Below are positions 12,220 through 21,947 of a stretch of 64,000 nucleotides of DNA, piece by piece. The notes beneath the pieces were generated by a model. The model saw only the letters and a list, made by a program, of their open reading frames with translations, did no database searches and had not been told where the DNA came from. Both the position numbers and the translations under genes were made by a program. The stretch's first letter is position 1, and the number at the start of each line of letters is the position of its first letter. Source of the stretch: Rhizobium sp. Root274. GTDB lineage: Bacteria; Pseudomonadota; Alphaproteobacteria; Rhizobiales; Rhizobiaceae. The stretch spans positions 1,062,309 through 1,126,308 of the forward strand of contig NZ_LMJE01000001.1 of the NCBI RefSeq assembly GCF_001429245.1, in the 5' to 3' direction.

Positions 12220-12765
12220 TTAGAACGTGGCTCTGCGGAGTTCGCTCAAGGCTTCGAGGGCCTGCGCAACGATAGCATCGACAGGTTGATCGATGGAGAC
12301 GGTCGCGACGCCCGGCTCGCCGGTCGGGACCTCCAGCGTGGCAAGCTGACTTTCGAGCAGAGCGGGCGGCATGAAATGGCCGGTGCGGGCGCCCATGCGC
12401 GCACTCAGCAGCGCATGCGAGCCCTCCAAATAGACGAAGACCAGATGTCCTGACGTCGCCTTGCGCAGGTGATCGCGGTAAATCTTCTTCAGTGCCGAGC
12501 ACGAAACGACAATCCCCTGCCCCTTGGCCAAAGCATCGGCCATGGTCTCTCCGATCATCGTCAGCCAGGGCCAGCGATCCTCGTCGGTCAAAGGCGTGCC
12601 CGCCGCCATCTTGTCGACATTGGCCTCAGGGTGCAGGATATCGCCTTCGACGAAGGGCAGCCCCAGACGGGAGGCCAACAGCGCGCCAACGGAGGATTTG
12701 CCACAGCCGCTCACGCCCATGACGATGATGGCGAGGGGCGCGGATGGGATCTGTTCGTCTGGCAT
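12220..12765 (-). CDS. gntK: Gluconokinase
   Basis: A 181-residue P-loop kinase that phosphorylates gluconate to 6-phosphogluconate. Walker A is GVSGCGKSS near residues 16-25. The gluconokinase motifs EGDILHPEANVDKMAAGTPL, DEDRWPWL and SCSALKKIYRD are all present, with the lid segment ARTGHFMPPALLESQLATLE. The ATG at 12765 has AGGAAG upstream; an upstream TTG is less likely. Its product enters the Entner-Doudoroff pathway encoded at 57 kb in the same window. It is convergent with puuB and lies in the same direction as the GMC oxidoreductase upstream. Confidence 0.92.
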   Translation of the reverse strand: MPDEQIPSAPLAIIVMGVSGCGKSSVGALLASRLGLPFVEGDILHPEANVDKMAAGTPLTDEDRWPWLTMIGETMADALAKGQGIVVSCSALKKIYRDHLRKATSGHLVFVYLEGSHALLSARMGARTGHFMPPALLESQLATLEVPTGEPGVATVSIDQPVDAIVAQALEALSELRRATF

Positions 12766-12813
12766 GGTCTTCCTGTCGAGCACGTCTTTCGGAAGGCGCG
12801 ACAATAAGGGGCT

Positions 12814-14454
12814 TCAGGCGAAATTCAATCCGGCTTCCACCTTACGAACCGGCTGACGCTCTGCCCGGATTGCGGCAGCCGTCTTTTCCGCCATCATGAT
12901 GACGGGAGCATTGGTGTTGCCGCCGATCAGGCGTGGCATGACCGAGGCGTCGACGACACGCAGGCCCTCGATGCCGTTGAACTTGAGATCCGGCGTAACC
13001 ACGGCTGCCGGATCCGAGCCCATTCGGCATGTGCCGACCGGATGGTAGATCGTATCGGCGCGGGCGCGGATAGCGACATTCAGTTCGGCGTCGGTTTCAC
13101 CCGCGGGGTAGAGTTCGCGCCCACGATAGCGGGCGAGCGCAGGCGCCGCCATGATGTCGGAAAGGCGGCGCGCCCCCTTGCGCAATGTCGTCAGATCTCT
13201 CGGATCGCTGAGGAAGGCCGGGTCGATCAAGGGGCTTGCAAAGGGATCGGCGCTGGCCAGGCGAACCGTGCCGCGCGAATGGGGTCTCAGCACGCAGACA
13301 TGGGCGGAATACCCATGGCCCCAATGCATCTTGCGGACGTGGTCGTCCACCATGCCGACCAGGAAATGCAGCTGTATGTCAGGCCGGTCGAGGGCAGCGT
13401 CGGTCTTAAGGAAACCTCCGGACTCCGCGCAGGTCGAGCGCAAATGCCCCATGCGCTCGGTGCGCCACTCGTTTGCTGCGCGCAACAGATCGCGTGTCGC
13501 CTTCAGCCCCAGGCCGAAGAGGTCGGTATCCGCCGAGCGGAAGATCATGGTGTAATCCAGGTGATCCTGGAGATTGGCGCCGACACCCGGCTGATCGAGC
13601 ACCACGTTGACGCCGTGCTGGCGCAAATGCTCCGCTGGCCCGATGCCGGACAGCATGAGGATGTGGGGTGATTGCAGCGCACCAGCCGCGAGGATGACCT
13701 CACGCGCGGCACGAACAGTGCGCTCCTCACCGCCCTCACGATAAACGGCACCGACCGCCCTGCCCCGCTCGACAAGGATGCGGAGAACATGAGCGCCGGT
13801 GATTACGGTCAGATTGCGCCGATGCATTACATCATGCAGATAGGCGGCAGCGGCCGAGCAGCGCTCGCCGCGTTTCGGCCCCTGCCAGAATTGCGTGGCC
13901 TGATAGAGACCGACGCCCTCCTGGTCCGGACCGTTAAAATCTTCGTTGTGACGATAGCCGCACTGCTCCGCAGCCCTGATGAAGGCAAGATTGATCGGCC
14001 GGGCCCAGTTCTGATCGCAGACCTGGAGCGGCCCGCCGCGCCCATGCAGGGTATCGGCACCCCGGATGTTATCCTCGGACTTGCGGAACCAGGGAAGCAC
14101 GTCTGCCCAGGACCAGCCATGGCAACCGAGGGCTGCCCATTCATCGTAATCGCGCTGGTGGCCACGGACATAGAGCATGGCATTGACGAGGCTCGAGCCG
14201 CCGAGACCGCGGCCGCGAGGCTGGTAACCGATGCGGTTGTTCAGGGCCTTTTGCGGAACAGTGGAAAAGCGCCAGTTGCCGCTTTTGACATGCCCCGGAA
14301 CGACAGCCGCTGCTGCCATCGGAACGCGGGCGAAAATCCCGTCACCGCGGCCGCCGGCCTCAAGCAGGCAGACGGTGACGGATGGATCCTCGCTGAGGCG
14401 CGCCGCCATCACGGCGCCCGCCGAGCCCCCTCCCACGATCACGTAATCGGCCAT
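12814..14454 (-). CDS. GMC family (choline/alcohol dehydrogenase-like) oxidoreductase
   Basis: A 546-residue glucose-methanol-choline flavoprotein. It has YVIVGGGSAGAVMAARLSED at the N-terminus, the GMC signature PRGRGLGGSSLVNAMLYVRG, the second signature GALQSPHILMLSGIGP, and the active-site histidine in HPVGTCRMG near residue 470. The closest recognisable relatives are choline dehydrogenase (BetA)-like alcohol dehydrogenases, but no bet genes are nearby, so the substrate is open. The ATG at 14454 has GGGGGA at good spacing; 14466 is an alternative. It sits 48 bases upstream of gntK in the same direction. Confidence 0.85.
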   Translation of the reverse strand: MADYVIVGGGSAGAVMAARLSEDPSVTVCLLEAGGRGDGIFARVPMAAAAVVPGHVKSGNWRFSTVPQKALNNRIGYQPRGRGLGGSSLVNAMLYVRGHQRDYDEWAALGCHGWSWADVLPWFRKSEDNIRGADTLHGRGGPLQVCDQNWARPINLAFIRAAEQCGYRHNEDFNGPDQEGVGLYQATQFWQGPKRGERCSAAAAYLHDVMHRRNLTVITGAHVLRILVERGRAVGAVYREGGEERTVRAAREVILAAGALQSPHILMLSGIGPAEHLRQHGVNVVLDQPGVGANLQDHLDYTMIFRSADTDLFGLGLKATRDLLRAANEWRTERMGHLRSTCAESGGFLKTDAALDRPDIQLHFLVGMVDDHVRKMHWGHGYSAHVCVLRPHSRGTVRLASADPFASPLIDPAFLSDPRDLTTLRKGARRLSDIMAAPALARYRGRELYPAGETDAELNVAIRARADTIYHPVGTCRMGSDPAAVVTPDLKFNGIEGLRVVDASVMPRLIGGNTNAPVIMMAEKTAAAIRAERQPVRKVEAGLNFA

Positions 14455-14620
14455 GCCATCCCCCATACGGCTGCCCAGTCCCCGCTGGTCGGTTTCATCC
14501 GATCAATTCTGCCGTGAACGTAAGCGTAGCATAGACAATGGCCGACGCAAGCAGGTCATGGGCGTGTGGGGCGGGCGATGCCTGTGGCCTCTGAAGCTCC
14601 GCCTCGAAGGCGCCGAAGAC

Positions 14621-14648
14621 AAAAAAAGACCCGCACAAGGCGGGTCTT
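14621..14648 (-). terminator. Rho-independent terminator of rirA
   Basis: On the minus strand AAGACCCGC and GCGGGTCTT form a perfect 9-bp stem with a 5-base loop, followed by seven T residues. It sits 36 bases after the rirA stop. Confidence 0.85.
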
Positions 14649-14683
14649 GGGATCTTCAAGCCTTTGAGGCGTGCAACCGGTTG

Positions 14684-15166
14684 TCAGGCCGCAGGCGCCG
14701 CCACCCCTGTTACCCGGCGCGGAGCGAGATCGTCTATGCCGAGCAGGAAGTTGATCTGCGGGCGTGCCTTGACCAGATCATCGATCGTGTACTCCGTCAG
14801 GACGTCGAAGAAGGCGTTCAGGGCCTTGCGGAGAGCCGAGTTCAGCCCACAGCTGTCGATCAGTGGGCAATCGACATCGCCGTCGTCCTCGAAACATTCG
14901 GCCATGGCAAAGCTGTCTTCGGTGACCTTGACCACATCGAATAGCGTGATCTTCTCAGCGGGGCGACCAAGACGCACACCACCGTTTCGGCCACGGACCG
15001 TCTCGACGAGGCCCGCCTTGTTCAGCGGCTGCAAAATCTTGAACAGAAACAGCTCGGAGACGCCGTAAGCCTTGGCAATTTCGGGAATGCGGCTCAACTG
15101 CTCATTGTTGGCGGCGCAGTACATCAGCATGCGCACGGCGTAATTTGTCTGCTTTGTCAAACGCAT
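14684..15166 (-). CDS. rirA: Rrf2-family iron-responsive regulator RirA
   Basis: A 160-residue Rrf2 repressor that controls iron uptake genes in rhizobia by sensing Fe-S cluster status. The winged helix opens with MRLTKQTNYAVRMLMY and contains IAKAYGVSELFLFKILQ and the GRNGGVRLG wing. Three clustered cysteines (C91, C100, C106) are the Fe-S ligands expected for RirA. The sequence is close to known rhizobial RirA throughout, so the symbol is given with confidence. It is divergent from an Fe(III)-binding protein gene. The shared upstream region has an ICE-like (Irr) box near rirA and an IRO-type box near fbpA, matching reciprocal Irr/RirA control known in Agrobacterium. Confidence 0.95.
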   Translation of the reverse strand: MRLTKQTNYAVRMLMYCAANNEQLSRIPEIAKAYGVSELFLFKILQPLNKAGLVETVRGRNGGVRLGRPAEKITLFDVVKVTEDSFAMAECFEDDGDVDCPLIDSCGLNSALRKALNAFFDVLTEYTIDDLVKARPQINFLLGIDDLAPRRVTGVAAPAA

Positions 15167-15213
15167 GCACGATTCCTCTGGTTGTCTTGGAGCTTATATA
15201 GCGCCTTTTGCAG

Positions 15214-15230
15214 TTTTGAACAATTCCAAA
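15214..15230. promoter_or_regulatory. ICE-like box (candidate Irr site) upstream of rirA
   Basis: TTTTGAACAATTCCAAA matches the ICE consensus TTTAGAA-N3-TTCTAAA at 12 of 14 defined positions. It lies about 50 bases upstream of the rirA start. In Agrobacterium Irr represses rirA under iron limitation, so the placement fits known biology. Occupancy is inferred. Confidence 0.55.
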
Positions 15231-15278
15231 ATACTCAAGTTCTGGCCTCACGTGTCCGTGAAGCGAGTCTCACGTCAT

Positions 15279-15293
15279 TGACAGCTTATTTCA
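15279..15293. promoter_or_regulatory. IRO-type box (candidate RirA site) upstream of fbpA
   Basis: TGA-CAGCTTATT-TCA matches the IRO pattern TGA-N9-TCA exactly. It lies 46 bases before the iron-binding protein start. The pattern has only six fixed bases, so chance is possible, but position and gene type support it. Confidence 0.5.
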
Positions 15294-15338
15294 TTTCATG
15301 AATATGCGCCTCAACATTTCTAGAACGGGAGCCAATCC

Positions 15339-16382
15339 ATGACATCCGGATCTTTCACCGCGCTTGTATTGGGCGCTGTCTCAATGCTGGCATTGACCGC
15401 CGGCGCGGCATTCGCCGATGGCGAAGTGAACATCTATTCCTACCGCCAGCCGGAACTCATCCAGCCGCTGATGGACAAGTTCACAGAGGAAACCGGCATC
15501 AAGACCAATGTGCTGTTCCTGGACAAGGGTCTGGTCGAGCGCATTGCGGCTGAGGGTGCAAATTCACCTGCGGACCTCATCCTCACCGTGGATATCGCCC
15601 GCCTTACCGAGGCCAAGGACGGCGGCGTGACGCAGTCGCTGAATGACGACAAGATCAACAGCCAGATCCCCGCGCAGTATCGCGACCCCGAGGGCAACTG
15701 GTTCGGCCTGACCACCCGCGGTCGTGTGGTCTATGCTTCGAAGGAGCGCGTCAAGGAGACGGCGATCACCTATGAGGAACTCGCCGATCCGAAGTGGAAG
15801 GGTCGCATCTGCATGCGCGATGCCCAGCACTCCTACAATATCGGCCTCTTTGCCTCGATGGTTGCCCATCATGGCGCCGAATACACCGAAACCTGGCTCA
15901 AGGGTCTGAAGGACAATCTGACCAAGAAGCCTGACGGCAATGACCGTTCCCAGGCCAAGGCCATCTATTCCGGCGAATGCGATCTCGGTCTCGCCAACAC
16001 CTACTATCTTGGCCTGATGATGACCAACGAGAAGGACCCGGAAGAGAAGGAATGGGCGGCTTCCGTGAAGGTCCTGTTCCCGAATGCTGCCGATCGTGGC
16101 ACGCATGTGAACGTGTCCGGCATGGCGCTCGCCAAGAACGCGCCGAACAAGGACAATGCCGTCAAGCTCATGGAATTCCTGGCGTCTGACGAAGCCCAGA
16201 CGATCTATGCCGAGCAGGTCTTCGAATATCCGGTCGGCCCTCGCTCCAAGCCGTCTGCAATCGTTGCCGGCTTTGGGCCGATCAAGCCCGATACACTGCC
16301 GCTCGCGGAAATCGCTGCCAATCGCAAGATTGCATCGGAGCTGGTCGACAAGGTCGGCCTGAACGATGGTCCGACCCAATAA
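15339..16382 (+). CDS. fbpA: Fe(III) ABC transporter periplasmic binding protein
   Basis: A 347-residue solute-binding protein with a signal peptide (hydrophobic core LVLGAVSMLALTAGAAFA, cleavage probably after AFA). Mature features match FbpA/AfuA-type ferric-binding proteins: VNIYSYRQPELIQPLMDKF at the start, paired tyrosines in LANTYYLG that usually bind iron, and the FPNAADRGTHVNVSGMA block. GGAG precedes the start. It is divergent from rirA and has an IRO-type box. No permease or ATPase follows; a terminator ends the unit. A two-domain permease of the same class is encoded at 39.2-40.9 kb. Confidence 0.88.
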   Translation: MTSGSFTALVLGAVSMLALTAGAAFADGEVNIYSYRQPELIQPLMDKFTEETGIKTNVLFLDKGLVERIAAEGANSPADLILTVDIARLTEAKDGGVTQSLNDDKINSQIPAQYRDPEGNWFGLTTRGRVVYASKERVKETAITYEELADPKWKGRICMRDAQHSYNIGLFASMVAHHGAEYTETWLKGLKDNLTKKPDGNDRSQAKAIYSGECDLGLANTYYLGLMMTNEKDPEEKEWAASVKVLFPNAADRGTHVNVSGMALAKNAPNKDNAVKLMEFLASDEAQTIYAEQVFEYPVGPRSKPSAIVAGFGPIKPDTLPLAEIAANRKIASELVDKVGLNDGPTQ

Positions 16383-16406
16383 GACTTCGATCCTCCCAGG
16401 ATGAAG

Positions 16407-16440
16407 AGGGGTTGCCGGCGACGGTGGCCCCTTTCTTTTT
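16407..16440 (+). terminator. Rho-independent terminator after fbpA
   Basis: A 10-bp stem (AGGGGTTGCC with GGTGGCCCCT, three wobble pairs) and 6-base loop is followed by TTCTTTTT, starting 25 bases past the fbpA stop. Confidence 0.75.
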
Positions 16441-16482
16441 GCTCCCTATGTTGCTGCCTCATACAGGACGGTGGCAGCCCGA

Positions 16483-17544
16483 TCAGCGGCCGTCTGCTCC
16501 AATGCTGGCTGCGTAATCATCGATTGCCTTTCGGCGCTCCGCCGTGCCCGGATGGGTCGAAAGGAAGGATGAGTCCCCTTTCGTCCCGGATTTCTGCTCG
16601 ATCTTCTCGAAGAAGCGGCCGATCGCGCGTGGATCTCGACCCGCCTTGGACATCAGTTCCACCGATATCCGGTCCGCCTCGCTTTCGGCATCCCTCGAAT
16701 AAGAGAGCGACATCAGGGCCGCGCCGTTCGTCAGGATGTCCTCACCCGCCGAGCCGACATCGCCAGCGATCAGCATGATCAGGCCCGCGGTGCCGGCAGC
16801 GCGGTACAGCTGCCGGAGCGAATGATCGCGTTCCACATGGCCAATTTCATGGGCCAGCACGCCGGTGATCATGTCGAGGTCATTGTCCGCCAGTTCTACC
16901 AGTTCGTCGGTGATGACGAGCGTACCGTCAGGGAGGGCGAAAGCATTGGGACCAATGGCGCCCCCTCCTCGGAAGTTGAGATTGTAGGCGTCGGGACCGC
17001 GAACCGAAACACGCGCTATGTCGGCAAAGGCTGCCCGGATTTCGTCCTGTCTCGCCTGCGGCAGTTTGGTCTCGCTGAACACCGCCTTGTCGAGAGAGAT
17101 CAGGGTGCCACTCGCCATCCACTGTGTCACGGCAGGCGGTGTGACCACCACGGCGATTTCGACCAGGGCCGGGACCGCAAACCGATAAATGAGGACGGCC
17201 AGAAGGGCGACCGCAATGACCATGGCCGCGAGACGTGGATGAAATCGCTCAAGTTCGTGCACGACGCCCGTGCGCCGGTGACGCTTCAGCCACAGATCGA
17301 CGGCGTCATTGTCCTCGGTTTCGAACAGGGACTGATCTACAAAGGAGATGCGGCGCGGAATACGGCCGACGCGGGTGGAAATTTCCACCCGCGTCAGGTC
17401 GTTGACCGAGACCGGGTCGCCCGACTGGTTCTCCAGCCGGACGAACAGCGTCTTGCCCTGGGCCAGAAGGACCGCAGGTTCACTGCGACTGGAGCCCGGC
17501 GGATGCCAGCGGCCATGGGCAATGCGGGTGTCGTCAGAAGCCAA
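16483..17544 (-). CDS. M48-family membrane metalloprotease
   Basis: A 353-residue zinc peptidase. The catalytic motif HEIGH is at H232-H236, with the third ligand glutamate in the AESEAD motif near residue 285. A hydrophobic segment near residues 107-128 (AVALLAVLIYRFAVPALVEI) anchors it in the membrane. The N-terminal 100 residues are a domain seen with this class beside YjgN proteins. The reading frame opens with TTG at 17544, preceded by GAAGGG, and overlaps the end of the YjgN-type gene by 11 bases, so translation is probably coupled. Such proteases often degrade or process envelope proteins; the substrate is unknown. Confidence 0.85.
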   Translation of the reverse strand: MASDDTRIAHGRWHPPGSSRSEPAVLLAQGKTLFVRLENQSGDPVSVNDLTRVEISTRVGRIPRRISFVDQSLFETEDNDAVDLWLKRHRRTGVVHELERFHPRLAAMVIAVALLAVLIYRFAVPALVEIAVVVTPPAVTQWMASGTLISLDKAVFSETKLPQARQDEIRAAFADIARVSVRGPDAYNLNFRGGGAIGPNAFALPDGTLVITDELVELADNDLDMITGVLAHEIGHVERDHSLRQLYRAAGTAGLIMLIAGDVGSAGEDILTNGAALMSLSYSRDAESEADRISVELMSKAGRDPRAIGRFFEKIEQKSGTKGDSSFLSTHPGTAERRKAIDDYAASIGADGR

Positions 17545-18601
17545 AATCGAACCCTTCGAGATCGAGATACTCCGCCGTGACGGCCGAGCCGGAATTCTGG
17601 ATCGAGGCTACCACATCGCCCAGTTCACCATCGACTATTATGCCCGAATGAGTGATCACGTAACGGTGCTCTCGGACAGCCGCCCAGGGCCGCATGAGGC
17701 CGAAAGTGACGATCGAGACCAGGAGGTTGGAGAGCACGATCCAGAAATAGCGCAGCCGGCCAATATCGGAAAACAAACGATGACGGTTGTCGAAAATGGT
17801 CGCGTTCATCACGACATTGCGGACGCCGACGCGGTAGAAGATCGCCGCAACGGCCCAGACGACAAAGGCCGGAATGAGGGCGCCATAGATGGCGAGGATG
17901 ACCTGCACTTCCGGTTCCGCCATGCTTTCGTCGATGCCCTCGAAACCGTAATAGGCCATCATGCCAAGGAAGGCGCCAATCGCCACGCCGACGACCATCA
18001 GCAGGAAGGCCGGCAGCCATACTCTGTAGAGAGCGCCGATCTTCGGGTCCGTCTGGAACGCGCGGTCGCCGTAGCGCAGGTTGTTGAAGATATAGCCATA
18101 GAGCCAGCGGCTGGCGAAGGGGGCGAGAATGCCAAGCGAAAAGACCGAGACGAGGCCACCGAAGATAATCGCCACGACGGCGCCCCATGTCTTGCCGGTA
18201 AAATCGAAGCGGATGTTGCGGTAGCTGGTCACGCGGGCGTTGAAGCGCAGACTGCGCATGACGATCCAGGGCAGCAGGACCAGCATCAGAAGTGCCAGCA
18301 CGCCGCCGGCGATCGGGCTGATCGACAGAATGATGTTGTAGACGACGATGTAGCCGAACACGATCCCCCGGCCGATCAGGATCTGCAGACCGCGGGCGTG
18401 ATAGTCGAAGGAATGGCCGTCAACGAATGTATTTCCGTAAAAGTAGCGGTTGCGGCGGACCTTGGCCCAAGCGGAATAAATCCCGAGCGTGATGATCGTC
18501 AGAAGAATATTGACGATCCAGATCCCAAAATACTCGCCGGCGCTGCCGCGAAATTCGCCGCGCTTCAAATTTGATGCCCGGCCAAAAACTGCCTCTTGCA
18601 T
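17534..18601 (-). CDS. YjgN family (DUF898) polytopic membrane protein
   Basis: A 355-residue membrane protein with about eight hydrophobic segments arranged as two related halves. Each half carries the DUF898 pattern of a membrane helix, then a basic AWAKVRRNRYFYGNT-like or PWAAVREHRYVI stretch. YjgN proteins are of unknown function, and pairing with a downstream M48 protease by overlapping frames suggests joint envelope work (inference). About 210 bases separate it from mmsA, which is transcribed toward it. Confidence 0.85.
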   Translation of the reverse strand: MQEAVFGRASNLKRGEFRGSAGEYFGIWIVNILLTIITLGIYSAWAKVRRNRYFYGNTFVDGHSFDYHARGLQILIGRGIVFGYIVVYNIILSISPIAGGVLALLMLVLLPWIVMRSLRFNARVTSYRNIRFDFTGKTWGAVVAIIFGGLVSVFSLGILAPFASRWLYGYIFNNLRYGDRAFQTDPKIGALYRVWLPAFLLMVVGVAIGAFLGMMAYYGFEGIDESMAEPEVQVILAIYGALIPAFVVWAVAAIFYRVGVRNVVMNATIFDNRHRLFSDIGRLRYFWIVLSNLLVSIVTFGLMRPWAAVREHRYVITHSGIIVDGELGDVVASIQNSGSAVTAEYLDLEGFDFGF

Positions 18602-18756
18602 AAAATGTCCCTCGTCAGATCACGTATGGAGCGTCGCTATCCCCAGCGACGCAACCCACAATGACCACGACAGCGGACTGCACTCAAGTGCCGGAGGACA
18701 CTCTGCGGCACCGTTCCTTTCGCAAAATCCGCGCTGACGACAGCATCAAACGACGA

Positions 18757-18784
18757 CGCCACCCTCCCGCGAAGGAGGATGGCG
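18757..18784 (-). terminator. Hairpin after mmsA
   Basis: Arms 18757-18767 and 18774-18784 pair at 10 of 11 positions around a 6-base loop, 27 bases past the mmsA stop. The T-tract on the minus strand is weak. Confidence 0.4.
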
Positions 18785-18810
18785 CCCTGCATTGATCGAA
18801 GATGCGTCGT

Positions 18811-20307
<1,497 letters not shown>

Positions 20308-20406
20308 GGGTGTCCTCCTGGAGTGTTGTGGAGGCAGTATGCGCTTTGATTTGCACAAATCAACGCGATGATTTACGCATCCGTTGTGCATAGATTAAAG
20401 CAGGCC

Positions 20407-21312
20407 TCATTTCCAAAGAGAGGCTTCAATCAAGGCACGGTGGGCTGAAATGCCGGCCATGACGCCGGAAGCGCTGGCCAGCGTGGCATTGTGCATGGGA
20501 CTGGCCGCATCGCCAGCGGCAAAGACACCCGGCAGGCTGGTAGAGCCCATCTGGACCTTGATATGCATACCCTGCGGCCCCTCTTCCAGTTCGAGGCCGA
20601 GTTGCGACGCCAGCGGCGAGGCGATCGCCACTTTCGACTGAGCAAAGAGGGCGTGCACCTGCACAACACGCCCATCCGCCAGGCGAACACCCTCCAGCGC
20701 CTGTCCCTCGCCGATCAGGCCGACGACCCGTCCCGTTTCGATGGTCACGCCACGGGCGAGCAGCATGGCGTGATGCTCCTCTTCGAAGACGACGCCGGGT
20801 TCGATGAACATGGTCGTCTGGCCCCAATCGGGGAGCAGACCGCCCTGATGGGCCGCCAGTGGCGACGAGGCGAGAATGCCGATCGGGCTGCCGCCAATTT
20901 CATAACCATGGCAATAGGGGCAATGCAGGACGGTGCGGCCCCAGCGTTCGGCAAGGCCGGGGATCTCCGGCAGCGTATCCGCGACGCCGAGGGCGAGCAC
21001 GAGCACCGAGGCTTCGTCCACCCGCCCACCGCCAATCCCCACCTTGAACCGGCCAAGGCACCGCTCGGCTGTGTCGGCCTCTCCTTCCAGAAGGGTGAAG
21101 TTCGGATAGCGGGCAAGCTGCGCCAGGACCCGGCGGCGGATTTCCGCCGGCGCCACACCATCCTGTCCGAGAAAGCCATGCGAGGCTTCGGCGAAGCGAT
21201 TGCGGGGGCGCCCGGCGTCGATAAGGAGGATGTTGCGGCGGGTGCGGACGAGCTGCATGGCGGCGGAAAGGCCGGCAAAGCTGCCGCCGACTACGATTGC
21301 ATCATATTTCAT
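20407..21312 (-). CDS. Thioredoxin-reductase-like NAD(P)/FAD oxidoreductase
   Basis: A 301-residue flavoprotein of the TrxB fold. It has the FAD motif AIVVGGSFAGLSAAMQLVR, a redox pair C131-PY-C134 in HCPYCHGYE, and the C-terminal FAAGDAASPMHNATLASASGVMAG. It is shorter than bona fide TrxB and has CPYC in place of CATC, typical of stand-alone disulfide reductases. The substrate is unknown. It is divergent from an Rrf2-type regulator gene, and the gap carries repeated ATGTAAC half-sites, so redox- or stress-dependent control by that regulator is likely. Confidence 0.85.
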   Translation of the reverse strand: MKYDAIVVGGSFAGLSAAMQLVRTRRNILLIDAGRPRNRFAEASHGFLGQDGVAPAEIRRRVLAQLARYPNFTLLEGEADTAERCLGRFKVGIGGGRVDEASVLVLALGVADTLPEIPGLAERWGRTVLHCPYCHGYEIGGSPIGILASSPLAAHQGGLLPDWGQTTMFIEPGVVFEEEHHAMLLARGVTIETGRVVGLIGEGQALEGVRLADGRVVQVHALFAQSKVAIASPLASQLGLELEEGPQGMHIKVQMGSTSLPGVFAAGDAASPMHNATLASASGVMAGISAHRALIEASLWK

Positions 21313-21326
21313 ACGGGCAAGCCTTT

Positions 21327-21392
21327 CATGTAACTTTTCATGTTATGTATCTTAATAAGTTACATGATGCGCGCCCGTCAAGAGATGTAACT
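21327..21392. promoter_or_regulatory. Cluster of ATGTAAC half-sites between flavoprotein and Rrf2 regulator
   Basis: CATGTAACTT (21327-21336) and AAGTTACATG (21357-21366) are perfect inverted 10-bp arms 20 bases apart. A third copy ATGTAACT is at 21385-21392, and CATGTTA lies between the arms. This is the obvious operator for the adjacent Rrf2 regulator. Confidence 0.55.
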
Positions 21393-21451
21393 CGACTTGT
21401 TGCGTAAGCCGGCATGAGCTACGCCTGATCCACTCGAATATGGAGATGAAG

Positions 21452-21913
21452 ATGCGCGGGGATAGCCGCCTGTCCCGAATGCTGCATGTGCTGATCCATC
21501 TCGGACGGCGGAAGGATGCTGCGACGTCGGAGCTGATCGCGAAGATGCTCAACACCAATCCAGTGGTCGTTCGCCGAACGATGGCCGGTTTGCGCGAGCG
21601 CGGCTATGTGCAATCAGAGAAAGGCCATGGCGGCGGCTGGAAGCTGACCAAGCGGCTGGATGAGATCAGTCTCCTTGACGTCTATGAAGCCCTCGATCGG
21701 CCGGAACTCTTCTGTCTCGTTCATGCCTCCGATCATCCGGGATGCCTTGTCGAGATTTCTGTCAACGAGGCATTGGAGGACGCACGGCGGGAGGCGGAGG
21801 CTTTGCTGCTGTCGCGCTTTGCGACGCTCAAGCTCTCGGATATCGCCGGCGACTTCGACAGGCGATTGACCATGCTGGGGTTGGGCGCCGGTCTGCCGGG
21901 TTTCGACGCATGA
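21452..21913 (+). CDS. Rrf2-family transcriptional regulator
   Basis: A 153-residue winged-helix protein. SRLSRMLHVLIHL opens the HTH, followed by SELIAKMLNTNPVVVRRTMAGL and the wing GHGGGWKL. It has two cysteines (C88, C98) and lacks the three-cysteine cluster of IscR and RirA, resembling the YwnA/NsrR-like branch that may sense thiol or electrophile stress. GGAG precedes the ATG at 21452; an ATG at 21440 is possible. It is divergent from a CPYC flavoprotein gene, its likely target. Confidence 0.85.
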   Translation: MRGDSRLSRMLHVLIHLGRRKDAATSELIAKMLNTNPVVVRRTMAGLRERGYVQSEKGHGGGWKLTKRLDEISLLDVYEALDRPELFCLVHASDHPGCLVEISVNEALEDARREAEALLLSRFATLKLSDIAGDFDRRLTMLGLGAGLPGFDA

Positions 21914-21947
21914 CACCCGCGCCCACCAGCCCGCCGGAGATCTCGCC

